Assembly (NCBI GenBank): GCA_013821825.1
Contig: PNJK01000033.1
Location: 1-37,301, forward strand
Direction of reading: 5' to 3'
Origin: Rhodobacter sp.
GTDB taxonomy: Bacteria; Pseudomonadota; Alphaproteobacteria; Rhodobacterales; Rhodobacteraceae
DNA: 37,301 nucleotides
The position numbers and the translations under genes are program-made. Positions 1 to 8,152 of the stretch are shown one piece after another. Positions within the stretch are counted from its first letter, which is position 1. Each line of letters opens with the position of its first letter. Below the pieces are notes generated by a model, which did no database searches, was not told the origin of the DNA, and was given only the letters and a program-made list of their open reading frames with translations.

Positions 1-305
1 GGTTTTGAAATTGCTGGTCTTTTCAGGCATTTCGACGTCCCACCCCACAAAAAGCCCGGCATGGAAAAAGCGCTTGGCATTGCGAGTGATGGCGAACCTT
101 TCTTCTTGCCGTTTATGACAGGCTGGCTTCCCCAGCGGTCCCTGGCATCAGATCCGAAAGGATTTGCAGCCCTCCGTCCGTTCAGAAGTCGCTCAGCGCC
201 TTTGCTGTCTGTCGGGCCAGCGCCACAAGTTCCGCACGGTCTCGGCGCATCGGCAAGGTGCCGGGCGGGGTGCATCGGCTAGCCGCAGGCGCCTTCGGGT
301 CGCTC
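1..305. other. Left-edge stretch with no supportable gene
   Basis: No open frame here has a ribosome-binding site or a recognisable family. One minus-strand frame ending near 182 finishes with residues RQTAKALSDF. That reads like the C-terminus of a real enzyme, but the frame runs into the ATP-grasp gene beginning at 306, so at most it is a decayed 3' remnant. This is a weak impression from residue composition only. Confidence 0.4.
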
Positions 306-1154
306 CTAACAGCCTTCGAGGCCTTGCCACATCGCACCGAAATAAGCCTCCGCCTGCGGAGTATAGCCATACCCCATGTGCGGGAAAGCGGTGAATTCGC
401 CAAATACCGGGCCGCGCGACGTGGCGTAGAGGTCGATGCGCACGAAACAGTTCAACCGTGCGCCGACATCGCGGACCAGCGCGAGCATTTCATCAAGGCA
501 ATCGGGCTTTGGAGGGAGTGTTCGCTCTTGATAAAACTTCTCGTTAACCCGGAACGGTTGAAGCGCCCAGTCATTGGCCAAGTACCAGTACCTGTTTTGA
601 CGCTTGTGGGTCAGGCTGTTGCGCTCGACCACGTTAATTGATGCGATCCGGCTGCCGAAGCAGTTGAACTTGTAGTCGATGGGCAGGCCGGGCCGGGCAT
701 CATAGTGCTGCAGCAATTCTTCCACTAGAAAGCCTTGGGTGCTGTCTTTGCCGGTCTTGGCAATGATGTCGGCACGGCTCAACGGGGTCCTGTCGAGCAG
801 GTTGTGGCCGTTTTCGATCGGAAAGACATTCTTCACCGAATGTCCCCCGTTCGGCTTCAGCACGATGCGCGGTGGCAGGTCTGAAAGCTCGGGCAGATCG
901 GTGATATGGTCGAACTTGGCGTATAATTCAGGCACCTGATAGCCGAGCGCCCGCATGTAATCCTGCCCCTCGCGCTTGCCGCCAATCGCCTTGAGAGGGT
1001 GCGATTGCCCCTCTTTCCACCAGCGCCGGTGTCGGTCACGGATACGCGCGCCAAAGGGCGGGAAGCCAAGCGTTTCAGGCGAAGCGGGTGGCACGGGCGA
1101 AAACTCTTTGACGAGACGCAACTTCATTCTGTCAAGTAGAGGGAGCAAACGCAT
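306..1154 (-). CDS. TupA-like ATP-grasp protein
   Basis: A 282-residue protein of the TupA-like ATP-grasp type, a family named after a teichuronopeptide biosynthesis protein. ATP-grasp enzymes activate a carboxylate with ATP and join it to an amine. Visible signatures in order are the ATP-binding strand with LKPNGGHS (about residue 100), the segment VEELL followed by DYKFNCFG in the middle, and the C-terminal catalytic stretch RIDLY...FGEFT followed by a Pro/Gly turn. There is no signal peptide or membrane segment, so it should be cytoplasmic. The start at 1154 has only a weak Shine-Dalgarno sequence. An internal Met ten codons in is possible, but it has no better site. The gene stands alone between gene-poor stretches, so its substrate cannot be read from context. 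A second, divergent member of the same family lies at 27601-28515. The family call is fairly firm; the reaction is unknown. Confidence 0.75.
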   Translation of the reverse strand: MRLLPLLDRMKLRLVKEFSPVPPASPETLGFPPFGARIRDRHRRWWKEGQSHPLKAIGGKREGQDYMRALGYQVPELYAKFDHITDLPELSDLPPRIVLKPNGGHSVKNVFPIENGHNLLDRTPLSRADIIAKTGKDSTQGFLVEELLQHYDARPGLPIDYKFNCFGSRIASINVVERNSLTHKRQNRYWYLANDWALQPFRVNEKFYQERTLPPKPDCLDEMLALVRDVGARLNCFVRIDLYATSRGPVFGEFTAFPHMGYGYTPQAEAYFGAMWQGLEGC

Positions 1155-1722
1155 ATGAACTCACAGTCGCCAAGTCACCAACAGATTGCTGGCAGGATCG
1201 CATGATTTCCCCGCCATACTGACCGATATTCCCCAAATGGCCCGCCACTTGACGGCAAGGTCGCCTGATTTTGCAGCCAGATCAAGTGATTTGCCCCCCG
1301 CAGCGGCAGTGTCAGAAGAAAATTGATTGAGCCGGTCAGGCAGATTGCCTGGCCTCGCGGAATGACAAAACCCGGCGCTACGGCTGTCCCTTCGTGTGTC
1401 GTCGGCCCCGGATGTCGGCAGCATTTCGGCCAGGCGTTCCGCATCGGCTATCCGTCCGGGTTCGGGATTCCGACCCTTGGGGGCCGCGACACTCGCTACA
1501 ATTGCTACAGGTGGGCGGGTCGTATCGGGCTGCGGCGCATTGCTTCACGTGGGCGTCTTTGCCCAGCAACGCCGTCCGTCCAGGGTGCCGACGGCCGGGA
1601 TGGAGCGTTAACGAAACGCTGGCTCCTCGTCCGACATCAGGTCTTGTGCCAAGCTAGTCTCCTTTCCGGACACCAGCTTGGACCACCGTCAGCGCGCCTT
1701 GTGACTTCCGTTTGTCATCGGC
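1155..1722. other. 568-bp gene-poor stretch, possible degraded DNA
   Basis: No frame here looks like an intact gene. Short overlapping open frames exist on both strands, but none has a ribosome-binding site or a recognisable domain. A minus-strand frame from about 1545 down to 1161 reads through a protein-like stretch (PPVAIVASVAA, then GRIADAERLAE) into the 21-bp repeat tract at 1191-1295. This may be the relic of a decayed gene or mobile-element end. It separates the ATP-grasp gene from the Gfo/Idh/MocA gene; their stop and start sit on opposite sides of it. Confidence 0.4.
1191..1295. repeat. Degenerate tandem repeat, 21-bp period
   Basis: Three units align well, each built around a (G)ATCNNNTGATTT core: 1191-1211, 1254-1274 and 1275-1295. 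They sit in register on a 21-bp grid. The intervening unit 1212-1232 keeps a weaker match and 1233-1253 is barely recognisable. On the minus strand the period gives heptads of the kind GKSLDLA, AKSGDLA and GKSCDPA. Multiple short repeats at the ends are known for some insertion sequences (the IS21 family, for example), but no transposase is present and this origin is only a guess. Confidence 0.4.
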
Positions 1723-2835
1723 CTAGGCACGGGGTGGCGCGTAGGGACAGGTTCCGATCGTGACTGCAGCTCCGGTTGCCGCGCTTTCCTGCGCGGCCAG
1801 CCCCATGGCCACAGCCCACCAGCCGTCTTCGAGAGTGACCTCTGTCCGTTGCACCCCATCGGCGGCGCGCACAAAGCCCTGATGCTGGTAGAAAGTCGAC
1901 CCGTTGTGGTCGCCTGCCGCCAGCAGTGCCGGATCGACCGGGATGTTCAGTTCCACCGGGCCTGCGGGATCGCGCGGGCTGACGATGACCTTGGGCAGCG
2001 GTGCGGGCCCAAGATGCGCCGGCCAGAACCGGCCCGGGCCGGGCACCAGGCATTCAATCCTGCCTTTTGGCCCGACGGCCGAAATCTCTTCCTGATAGCG
2101 GCTGCCTTCGGCGAACATGCACAGTTCCAGCATTGCCCGCATCCCGTTCTCGAAATCGACGATGACATAGGCATGGTCCCAGATGTCAGAGGGCTGGCCG
2201 TCATAGACCTCGTCCAGATGGTTCACCGCCTGCCCGCCTGTAGCCATGACGCGCACCGGGTTACAGCCTGCGACCAGACGCATGAGGTCGAAGAAATGAC
2301 AGCACTTTTCGACCAGCGTTCCACCCGAGTTGCGGTTGAACCGGTTCCAGTTGCCGACCTTGGACAGGAAGGGAAAGCGGTGTTCACGGATCGTCAGCAT
2401 CTTGATGCCGCCTGTCGCGGCCTCTGCCTCGCGCAGGAGATGGGCTACGGGGGGCATGTAGCGGTATTCCATCGCCACCCAGATCGGCGCGGGGTAGGCC
2501 GCGCGCAGGGCGGCAAGGCGGGGCGCATCCGCAGGATCGGTGAAGAGCGGCTTTTCGCAAAGGATCGGCAGGGGGCGGATCCTGGCGATCTCCTCAAGCT
2601 GCTCAAGGTGCAGAAAATTCGGGCTGGCGATCAAGAGGCAGGTCACCTCGGGCACCGCCAGAACTTCGGTGACGGACCCCACCATCCGCGCATCCGGCAC
2701 CAGAGCCGCCGCGGCCGCCCGCATTCCCGGATCGGGTTCATAGATGGCAGCGACCGAAGCGCCTTCCAGCAGGGCAATGTTGCGCAGGTGCTCCTGCCCC
2801 ATCATCCCGCAGCCGATGATGCCGTAACGCTGCAT
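1723..2835 (-). CDS. Gfo/Idh/MocA-family NAD(P)-dependent protein; candidate NAD-dependent sulfoquinovosidase
   Basis: A 370-residue protein with the two-domain Gfo/Idh/MocA layout. The N-terminal Rossmann fold has GCGMMG at residues 8-13 and an acidic residue (Glu33) after the second strand, as expected for NAD binding. The family EKP motif is at 94-96. The C-terminal alpha/beta domain carries GGTLVE...H180..D183, matching the GG-x-L-x-D/E...H-x-x-D active-site block. It starts at 2835 with an AGGA about nine bases upstream, 10 bp after the GntR gene, so the two are one operon. It diverges from a monooxygenase/reductase set typical of sulfoquinovose desulfonation. Some Gfo/Idh/MocA proteins are NAD-dependent glycosidases, and family GH188 acts on sulfoquinovosides. 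That activity would supply the otherwise missing glycosidase, but this is inference from context. A plain sugar or inositol dehydrogenase is the alternative. Confidence 0.8.
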   Translation of the reverse strand: MQRYGIIGCGMMGQEHLRNIALLEGASVAAIYEPDPGMRAAAAALVPDARMVGSVTEVLAVPEVTCLLIASPNFLHLEQLEEIARIRPLPILCEKPLFTDPADAPRLAALRAAYPAPIWVAMEYRYMPPVAHLLREAEAATGGIKMLTIREHRFPFLSKVGNWNRFNRNSGGTLVEKCCHFFDLMRLVAGCNPVRVMATGGQAVNHLDEVYDGQPSDIWDHAYVIVDFENGMRAMLELCMFAEGSRYQEEISAVGPKGRIECLVPGPGRFWPAHLGPAPLPKVIVSPRDPAGPVELNIPVDPALLAAGDHNGSTFYQHQGFVRAADGVQRTEVTLEDGWWAVAMGLAAQESAATGAAVTIGTCPYAPPRA

Positions 2836-2845
2836 GTGTTCAGTC

Positions 2846-3547
2846 CTATTTCAATCGCGCGACATAGCGCACGGTTTCAGGGTCATACCAGGTGAACGAG
2901 GCCTCGACCGATCGGCCTTCCTGTGCCCAGCTGACCCGGGTGATCAGCGGCAAAGGGGTGCCGGGGGCATGGGGGAATTCGGGCGGGGACCAGCCGGGCA
3001 AGGCGCCCTGCCCGATCCGGTCTTCGGCCCGTGCGATCCAGAGGCCAAGACGCTGACGATAGTAAAGGTAAAGCGATTCCGACAGGTCGGCAGCGGTGAT
3101 CCGGTCGACGAACGATGCGTCCAGCCAGATCTCCTCCACCGCCGCGACCTGACCGGACAGGAAGCGCAGACGGCGGATGCGGTGGCCCTCGGCATGGGTG
3201 CCGAAGGGCGGAAGCCGCGGGTCTTTCTGGCAGCGCTCCACCGACAGGATGCGCGCAGTGGGCAGACCGCCGCCTTCGACCCGCTCCAGCCGGAAGAGCG
3301 CGTAGACCGAGGCTGCATCGGCCTTGGCCCGCACATAGTTTCCTGACCCCTGCACCCGGTCCAGCAGTCCCTTTTCCGTCAGCGATTTCAGTGCCTGCCG
3401 CAGGGTGCCGACGGCGATGCCAAGTTCCGCCGCCATATCACGCTCGGGCGGCAGCCTTTCACCCTCGATCAGCCGTCCGGCCGCGATGTCGCGGATCAGA
3501 AGTTCAGCGATCTGCTGGTAGAGCGGCAGCGAGCCCGGCCCGTTCAT
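2846..3547 (-). CDS. GntR-family transcriptional regulator with UTRA domain (HutC type)
   Basis: A 233-residue regulator. Residues about 5-70 form the GntR winged helix-turn-helix (PLYQQIAE..., then LPPERDMAAELG and a VGTLRQAL recognition helix). Residues about 85-230 form a UTRA effector-binding domain, ending in a WYDPETVRY-like stretch. I prefer the ATG at 3547 over the upstream in-frame ATG at 3607. The longer form adds 20 poorly family-like residues and would bury the TTGAT inverted repeats at 3567-3591 that look like its operator. UTRA domains bind small ligands, often sugars or their phosphates. The gene heads the minus-strand operon with the Gfo/Idh/MocA gene and faces the monooxygenase gene, so it probably represses both directions until the sulfo-sugar or a product is present. 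In the Agrobacterium SMO cluster the regulator is called SmoD; I cannot confirm orthology here. Confidence 0.85.
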   Translation of the reverse strand: MNGPGSLPLYQQIAELLIRDIAAGRLIEGERLPPERDMAAELGIAVGTLRQALKSLTEKGLLDRVQGSGNYVRAKADAASVYALFRLERVEGGGLPTARILSVERCQKDPRLPPFGTHAEGHRIRRLRFLSGQVAAVEEIWLDASFVDRITAADLSESLYLYYRQRLGLWIARAEDRIGQGALPGWSPPEFPHAPGTPLPLITRVSWAQEGRSVEASFTWYDPETVRYVARLK

Positions 3548-3566
3548 GGCGGCGTTCCAAAAAAAA

Positions 3567-3591
3567 TTGATCCAATATTGATCTACATCAA
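3567..3591. promoter_or_regulatory. Candidate GntR operator in divergent promoter
   Basis: TTGATC occurs at 3567-3572 and again at 3578-3583. The second copy forms an inverted repeat, TTGAT-CTAC-ATCAA (3578-3591), and between the two lies the perfect 8-bp palindrome CAATATTG (3573-3580). The site sits between the divergent GntR and monooxygenase genes in a locally AT-rich stretch, as expected for an autoregulated bidirectional operator. Binding by the neighbouring regulator is inference. Confidence 0.45.
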
Positions 3592-3639
3592 GGCGAATGC
3601 TACGCAAGCGGAAATCAACGCCCGGAGAAAAACAGAATC

Positions 3640-4797
3640 ATGACGGTCGTCCCGATCACCTCGCCCGATCTTGATGCCAGCGAAGTCAGCTGGTTTGCGG
3701 CGCTCTGTTCCGACGACTACCGCTTTCTTGGCATGCCGGAGGGCGACCTGCGGTCAAGCTGGGAACATTGCTCGTCCATTGTAAAGCGGGCCGAAGCCCG
3801 GGGCTTTCGCAATATCCTCTGCCCGTCGTCCTATCAGGTCGGGCAGGACACGCTTTCCTTTGTCGCCGGCTGCGCGCAGATCACCGACAAGATCAACTTC
3901 CTGGCCGCGATCCGCTGCGGCGAGATGCAGCCGGTGATGCTGGCCCGCACCGTGGCCACGCTGGACCACATGCTGCAGGGGCGGCTGACGCTGAACGTCA
4001 TCTCTTCGGATTTCCCGGGCGAGGTCGCCGACAGCGCTTACCGCTACAAACGCAGCCATGAGGTGGTAGAGATCCTGCGCCAGGGCTGGACGCGCGATCA
4101 CATCGAATATTCGGGCGACGTCTACCAGATCAGCAAGGTCACCGCCGATCCCGCCCGCCCCTATCAGCAGAATGGCGGTCCGCTGCTGTATTTCGGCGGC
4201 TATTCCCCCGACGCGCTGGAGCTTTGCGGCGCGCAGTGCGACGTCTATCTGATGTGGCCGGAACCGATGGACATGCTGGCCACGCGGATGCGCGACGTTC
4301 ATGCAAGGGCCGAAGCACATGGCCGGACGCTGGACTACGGGTTGCGCGTCCACATGATCGTTCGCGACACCGAGGCAGAGGCGCGGGATTATGCCGAACA
4401 CCTCGTCTCGAAACTTGACGACGAATACGGCAAGCTGATCCGCGACCGGGCGCATGACAGTATCAGCCTTGGCGTGGCGCATCAGGCCCGGGCGCGGGAA
4501 CTGGCGGACCAGTTCGGCTATATCGAGCCGCATCTCTGGACCGGGATCGGCCGCGCGCGGTCGGGCTGCGGCGCGGCGCTGGTCGGCAGCACGGATCAGG
4601 TGCTCTCCAAGATCGAGGACTATCGCAAAATGGGCATCCGCGCCTTCATCTTCTCGGGCTATCCGCATCTGGATGAATGCGACCATTTCAGCAGCCGCTT
4701 GATGCCGGAACTGAAGACCTGTTCCCTGCCCCACGCCTATGGCCGCGTGCCCGCCAGCACACCGGCAACCCCGCTGGGCACGGGGGTGCGCCGCTGA
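3640..4797 (+). CDS. smoC: FMNH2-dependent sulfonate monooxygenase, SsuD/SmoC-like (putative sulfoquinovose monooxygenase)
   Basis: A 385-residue luciferase-like flavin-dependent monooxygenase. It should use FMNH2 and O2 to cleave a C-S bond, giving sulfite and an aldehyde. Aligning by eye with E. coli alkanesulfonate monooxygenase SsuD, the sulfonate and flavin pocket residues are kept: Trp206 (MWPEP), Arg236 and His238 (GLRVHMIVR), Arg307 (GRARSG), and Tyr341 and His343 (SGYPHL). These match SsuD Trp196, Arg226, His228, Arg297, Tyr331 and His333. There is no signal peptide, so it is cytoplasmic. The stop overlaps the start of the aldo-keto reductase by one base (TGATG), and a flavin reductase follows, as in the sulfoquinovose monooxygenase cluster of Agrobacterium. 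SsuD for simple alkanesulfonates is the alternative, but the adjacent SmoB-like reductase argues for sulfoquinovose. The sulfonate monooxygenase call is firm; the sugar substrate is inferred. Confidence 0.85.
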   Translation: MTVVPITSPDLDASEVSWFAALCSDDYRFLGMPEGDLRSSWEHCSSIVKRAEARGFRNILCPSSYQVGQDTLSFVAGCAQITDKINFLAAIRCGEMQPVMLARTVATLDHMLQGRLTLNVISSDFPGEVADSAYRYKRSHEVVEILRQGWTRDHIEYSGDVYQISKVTADPARPYQQNGGPLLYFGGYSPDALELCGAQCDVYLMWPEPMDMLATRMRDVHARAEAHGRTLDYGLRVHMIVRDTEAEARDYAEHLVSKLDDEYGKLIRDRAHDSISLGVAHQARARELADQFGYIEPHLWTGIGRARSGCGAALVGSTDQVLSKIEDYRKMGIRAFIFSGYPHLDECDHFSSRLMPELKTCSLPHAYGRVPASTPATPLGTGVRR

Positions 4798-5687
4798 TGG
4801 AACGCGTCACCCTTGGCCCGATCCAGATGTCTCGCATTGTCTATGGCATGTGGCGGATCGGCGATGACCCCGACACCTCGCCCGCGCATGTAGAGGCCAA
4901 GATCGAGGCCTGCCTTGCCCAAGGCATCACCACGATGGATCAGGCGGATATCTACGGCGGCTATATCGCCGAGGCGATCCTTGGGGCCGCACTGCGCGCG
5001 GCACCGGGCCTGCGCGACAGGATCGAGATCGTCACGAAATGCGATATCGTGGCCCCCGTCGGCCGCCATGCCGCGGCGCGGGTGAAACATTACGATACCT
5101 CTGCAGCGCATATCACCGCCTCCGTCGAGGCCAGCTTGCGCGACATGGCAACGGACCGGCTGGACCTTCTGCTGATCCACCGCCCCGATCCCCTGATGGA
5201 CCACCACGAGACCGGCCGCACGCTGGACGGGCTGGTGGCGTCGGGCAAGGTGCGGGCGGTCGGTGTGTCGAACTTCCGGCCGTGGGATATCAGCCTTTTG
5301 CAGTCGGCCATGACCTCGCGGCTGGTGACCAACCAGATCGAGCTGTCGCTGAACTGCCGCGCGCCATTCACCAACGGCGACATTGCCTTCCTTCAGGAAC
5401 GCGGCATCGCGCCAATGGCCTGGAGTCCGCTTGCCGGGGGCCAGTTGCGCGCCGAAGCCGGTGATGGCCTCAGCGCCCGACTGGATGCGATCGTAGCCGA
5501 AGCGGGCACCGACTGGACGGCCGTCGCCGTGGCCTGGCTCCTGCATCACCCCGCCCGGGTGATCCCGGTTCTGGGCACCAACACCGTATCCCGCATCGCG
5601 GCAATATCGGACGCGCTTCGCGTGCCGATGGACCGTCAGACCTGGTTCGAACTTTATTCGCTGGCACAGGGACATGAGGTTCCATGA
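4797..5687 (+). CDS. smoB: Aldo-keto reductase, YdhF/SmoB-like (putative 6-dehydroglucose reductase)
   Basis: A 296-residue NAD(P)H-dependent aldo-keto reductase. The catalytic tetrad is visible: Asp48 and Tyr53 (DQADIYGGY), Lys81 (IVTKCD) and His128 (LLLIHRPDP). The N-terminal IVYGMWRIGDD and the GVSNF block (about 160) fit the E. coli YdhF subgroup, to which SmoB of Agrobacterium also belongs. SmoB reduces 6-dehydroglucose, the product of sulfoquinovose monooxygenase, to glucose. The start at 4797 overlaps the preceding stop by one base; a longer reading frame from 4677 lies inside the monooxygenase gene and is rejected. It is coupled at its own end to the flavin reductase (ATGA overlap). 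The family is certain. Assignment as SmoB rests on sequence flavour and the monooxygenase/flavin-reductase context. Confidence 0.85.
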   Translation: MERVTLGPIQMSRIVYGMWRIGDDPDTSPAHVEAKIEACLAQGITTMDQADIYGGYIAEAILGAALRAAPGLRDRIEIVTKCDIVAPVGRHAAARVKHYDTSAAHITASVEASLRDMATDRLDLLLIHRPDPLMDHHETGRTLDGLVASGKVRAVGVSNFRPWDISLLQSAMTSRLVTNQIELSLNCRAPFTNGDIAFLQERGIAPMAWSPLAGGQLRAEAGDGLSARLDAIVAEAGTDWTAVAVAWLLHHPARVIPVLGTNTVSRIAAISDALRVPMDRQTWFELYSLAQGHEVP

Positions 5688-6196
5688 TGGCGGATGGTGG
5701 CATGCAACCCCTGGAAATTATGCCCGATGCGGGCAATGCCCGGCTCTTTCGGGATGCCTTGGGCAGGTTCGCCACGGGCGTCACGCTGATTTCCATCATG
5801 GGACCAGACGGCCCGATGGGCTTTACGGCCAGCAGCTTTGCCAGCCTGTCGCTCGACCCGCCGCTGGTCTTGTGGTCGCCAGCCAGGGCGTCGCATCGCT
5901 ATCCACATTTCGCTGCCGCCGAGCACTATTCGATTCACGTGCTCGGGCAGGATCAAGCGGACTGGCCGACCCGGTTTGCACGGGGCGGGCCCGGGTTCGA
6001 GGGCCTGAGCTGGCGGGCCAGTCGCGAGGGCGTACCGGTGCTCGCGGGCACGCTGGCCCGGTTCGACTGCCGCCGCCACGCGACGCATGACGGCGGCGAC
6101 CATCTGATCATCGTGGGCCAGGTCCTGCGGCTTACCCTGGAGGAGGGTGCGCCGCTGGTCTTTGCGAACAGCCGTTTCGGAGGTTTTGCCGGCTGA
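5684..6196 (+). CDS. smoA: Flavin reductase (SmoA/HpaC-like), partner of the monooxygenase
   Basis: A 170-residue flavin reductase-like domain protein with the family's FATGVTLIS start, the GFTASSFASLSLDPPLVLW flavin-binding block (about residues 46-64) and the C-terminal DHLIIVGQVL strand. It reduces FMN with NAD(P)H and hands FMNH2 to the upstream monooxygenase. It begins with an ATGA overlap on the aldo-keto reductase stop, so the three enzymes are translationally coupled. The first ATG at 5684 is chosen for that overlap; an internal Met six codons on is possible. It is shorter than the two-component reductases that carry extra N-terminal parts, but normal for the single-domain family. Confidence 0.85.
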   Translation: MMADGGMQPLEIMPDAGNARLFRDALGRFATGVTLISIMGPDGPMGFTASSFASLSLDPPLVLWSPARASHRYPHFAAAEHYSIHVLGQDQADWPTRFARGGPGFEGLSWRASREGVPVLAGTLARFDCRRHATHDGGDHLIIVGQVLRLTLEEGAPLVFANSRFGGFAG

Positions 6197-6234
6197 GTTT
6201 CCCCCGGGGAGTGGGGGTAGAGGGAGGAGGACCT

Positions 6235-6825
6235 GTGACCGCATTGCTGGCTGTGTGCAACGGCCTGGGCTTGGTGAACGGCGCGCTTCTGGCACTTGGC
6301 CGCTGGATCGGGGCTACCTGCCTTGGTCTTATGGTCATCGTGATCCTGGCGCAGGTGTTCTTTCGCTATGTGGTCAACAACGCCCTGCCCTGGCCGGAAG
6401 AGGCGTCGCGCTTCCTGATGCTGTGGTCGACCGGCCTGATGGCGCCCACCGCGTTTCGGCGCGGCGGGTTCGTGGCCATCGACATGGTGGCCCGCCTCTT
6501 GCCCCGCGGGGTGGCGACGGGCCTGTCGGTCATCCTGATGTCGCTGGCGATCGTGGTTCTGTGGATCGCGCTTGGTTTCGGCTGGTCCGAGGTGACGGGC
6601 CTTGGCGGCCGCTTCGAGACGGATTCCCTGCGCGTGCCGGTCAGCCTTGATCTGTCGGTCTGGATGAAAGTGCCGAAATCCTGGATGATGGCCTCGATGC
6701 TGGTCGGCGTGGCGCTGCTGTTGCTGGTCGCGGTGGAACTGGCGCTGCGCAACATCTATGCGCTGATCGGTGGGCCGGACGGCCTGCGTGAGATCCCGGG
6801 CACAATCATCCTCGGGGCCGAATAG
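6235..6825 (+). CDS. TRAP transporter small membrane subunit (DctQ family)
   Basis: A 196-residue protein with four predicted membrane helices, the layout of DctQ. The WPEEASRFLMLWSTGLMAP stretch after the second helix is the usual DctQ signature. I place the start at a GTG (6235) because an excellent Shine-Dalgarno run (AGGAGG, 6225-6230) sits just before it; an upstream in-frame GTG at 6211 has none. It works with the large DctM subunit and the periplasmic binding protein in sodium- or proton-driven uptake. Its stop abuts the DctM start. The long antisense frame over this region and the next gene is a GC-bias artefact. Confidence 0.85.
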   Translation: MTALLAVCNGLGLVNGALLALGRWIGATCLGLMVIVILAQVFFRYVVNNALPWPEEASRFLMLWSTGLMAPTAFRRGGFVAIDMVARLLPRGVATGLSVILMSLAIVVLWIALGFGWSEVTGLGGRFETDSLRVPVSLDLSVWMKVPKSWMMASMLVGVALLLLVAVELALRNIYALIGGPDGLREIPGTIILGAE

Positions 6826-8115
6826 ATGCTGAGCTTTTTCCTGCCCCTGTTTCTCGTTTTCCTGATGCTCGGTCTGCCGGTGGTCTTCGGACTCCTGGCT
6901 GCCCCCGCCATCCTTCTGTGGCTGAACGGGCAGGAGCGCGACATCGTGCTTCTCTACCGTAACGTCTATGAAGGGATGAACTCCTTCCCGCTGATGGCGA
7001 TCCCGTTCTTCATGCTGGCCGGAGAGTTGATGAACCGGGGCGGCATCTCGGCCCGGATCGTGGGCTTCGCGCAGGCCATGGTCGGGCATTTCCGGGGCGG
7101 GCTGGCGCAGGTGAACGTGGTTGACTCGATGCTCTTTGCGGGCATCTCGGGGTCGGCGGTAGCGGATGTCTCGGCGTTGGGGTCGATCATCATTCCGCAG
7201 ATGGAAAAGAAGGGCTATCCGAAGCCCTTCGCCGCCGCGATCACCGCTGCCAGCGCCATCATCGGGCCGATCATCCCGCCTTCGGGGATCATGATCATCT
7301 ATGCTTACGTGATGGGCGAAAGCGTGGCCGCGCTGTTTCTGGCCGGGATTGTGCCGGGCGTCCTCATCGGCATCGCGCTGATGATCACCGTGAAGTTGAT
7401 GGCCAACCGCTATGGCCTGCCCGAGGCCATGCCCCGCGCAAGCTGGCGTGACGCGGGCCAGGCCGGTGCCGCCGCTTTCTGGCCCCTGATGACCCCGGTC
7501 CTGCTGATGGGTGGCATCCTGACCGGCGTCTTCACCCCGACCGAGGCGGCGGCGGTGGCCGTGGGTTACAGCTTCGTCATCTCGATCTTCGTGCTGAAGA
7601 CCCTGACCTGGCGCGATGTGCCGGGCGTGCTGACCCGCGCCGGGATCACCAGTTCGGTCGTCATGCTGCTGGTGGGTGCTGCGATGGCCTTCAAGACGGT
7701 GGCCGCGCTGGCGCATACGCCCGAGCTGCTGGCCTCGACGCTGCTCAACATCACCGAAAACCCGTTGCTTCTGCTGCTCTTGGTGAACCTCTTGCTCTTC
7801 ATCGTGGGCATGTTCCTTGACGCTGGACCCGCGATCATCATCCTCGGACCGATCCTGGGGCCGATCTTCGTGTCGCTTGGGGTTGATCCTGTCCACTTCG
7901 CCATCGTCATGGTGGTGAACCTGACCGTCGGCCTTCTGACGCCGCCAATGGGGCTGGTGCTGTTCGCCACCTCTGCCGTCTCGGGGCTGCGGGTAGAGAC
8001 CATCTCCCGCGCCGTGATGCCGTTCCTGGCCGTGGAGTTCCTGGTGATCCTGATCATCACCTATATCCCGGCCATTTCCCTGACCCTGCCCCGCCTTGCG
8101 GGCTTCGTGGACTGA
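6826..8115 (+). CDS. TRAP transporter large permease (DctM family)
   Basis: A 429-residue polytopic membrane protein with about 12 to 13 hydrophobic segments, the usual length for DctM. Visible family blocks are IPFFMLAGELMNRGG near residue 60, FAGISGSAVADVSALGSI near 105, the IIPPSGIMIIYAYVMGES motif near 150, and LTPPMGLVLF near 370. It forms the translocation path of the TRAP system and starts one base after the DctQ stop. In this operon it would bring in the sulfonated substrate of the upstream enzymes; that substrate is inferred, and no ABC importer is present nearby to do the job. Confidence 0.9.
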   Translation: MLSFFLPLFLVFLMLGLPVVFGLLAAPAILLWLNGQERDIVLLYRNVYEGMNSFPLMAIPFFMLAGELMNRGGISARIVGFAQAMVGHFRGGLAQVNVVDSMLFAGISGSAVADVSALGSIIIPQMEKKGYPKPFAAAITAASAIIGPIIPPSGIMIIYAYVMGESVAALFLAGIVPGVLIGIALMITVKLMANRYGLPEAMPRASWRDAGQAGAAAFWPLMTPVLLMGGILTGVFTPTEAAAVAVGYSFVISIFVLKTLTWRDVPGVLTRAGITSSVVMLLVGAAMAFKTVAALAHTPELLASTLLNITENPLLLLLLVNLLLFIVGMFLDAGPAIIILGPILGPIFVSLGVDPVHFAIVMVVNLTVGLLTPPMGLVLFATSAVSGLRVETISRAVMPFLAVEFLVILIITYIPAISLTLPRLAGFVD

Positions 8116-8152
8116 CCCTTTCAACGCCGACAAGAAACCAACAGGAGGAAAC

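Noticed and set aside
1191-1295. CRISPR array
   Set aside because: Units are directly adjacent and degenerate, with no unique spacers and no cas genes.
1323-1763. 146-codon plus-strand frame in the gene-poor gap
   Set aside because: No ribosome-binding site, Arg/Gly-rich chance composition, and it runs into the end of the neighbouring gene.
1849-2895. A 348-codon plus-strand frame opposite the Gfo/Idh/MocA gene
   Set aside because: Shadow frame: the opposite strand has the GCGMMG and EKP motifs and a proper ribosome-binding site.
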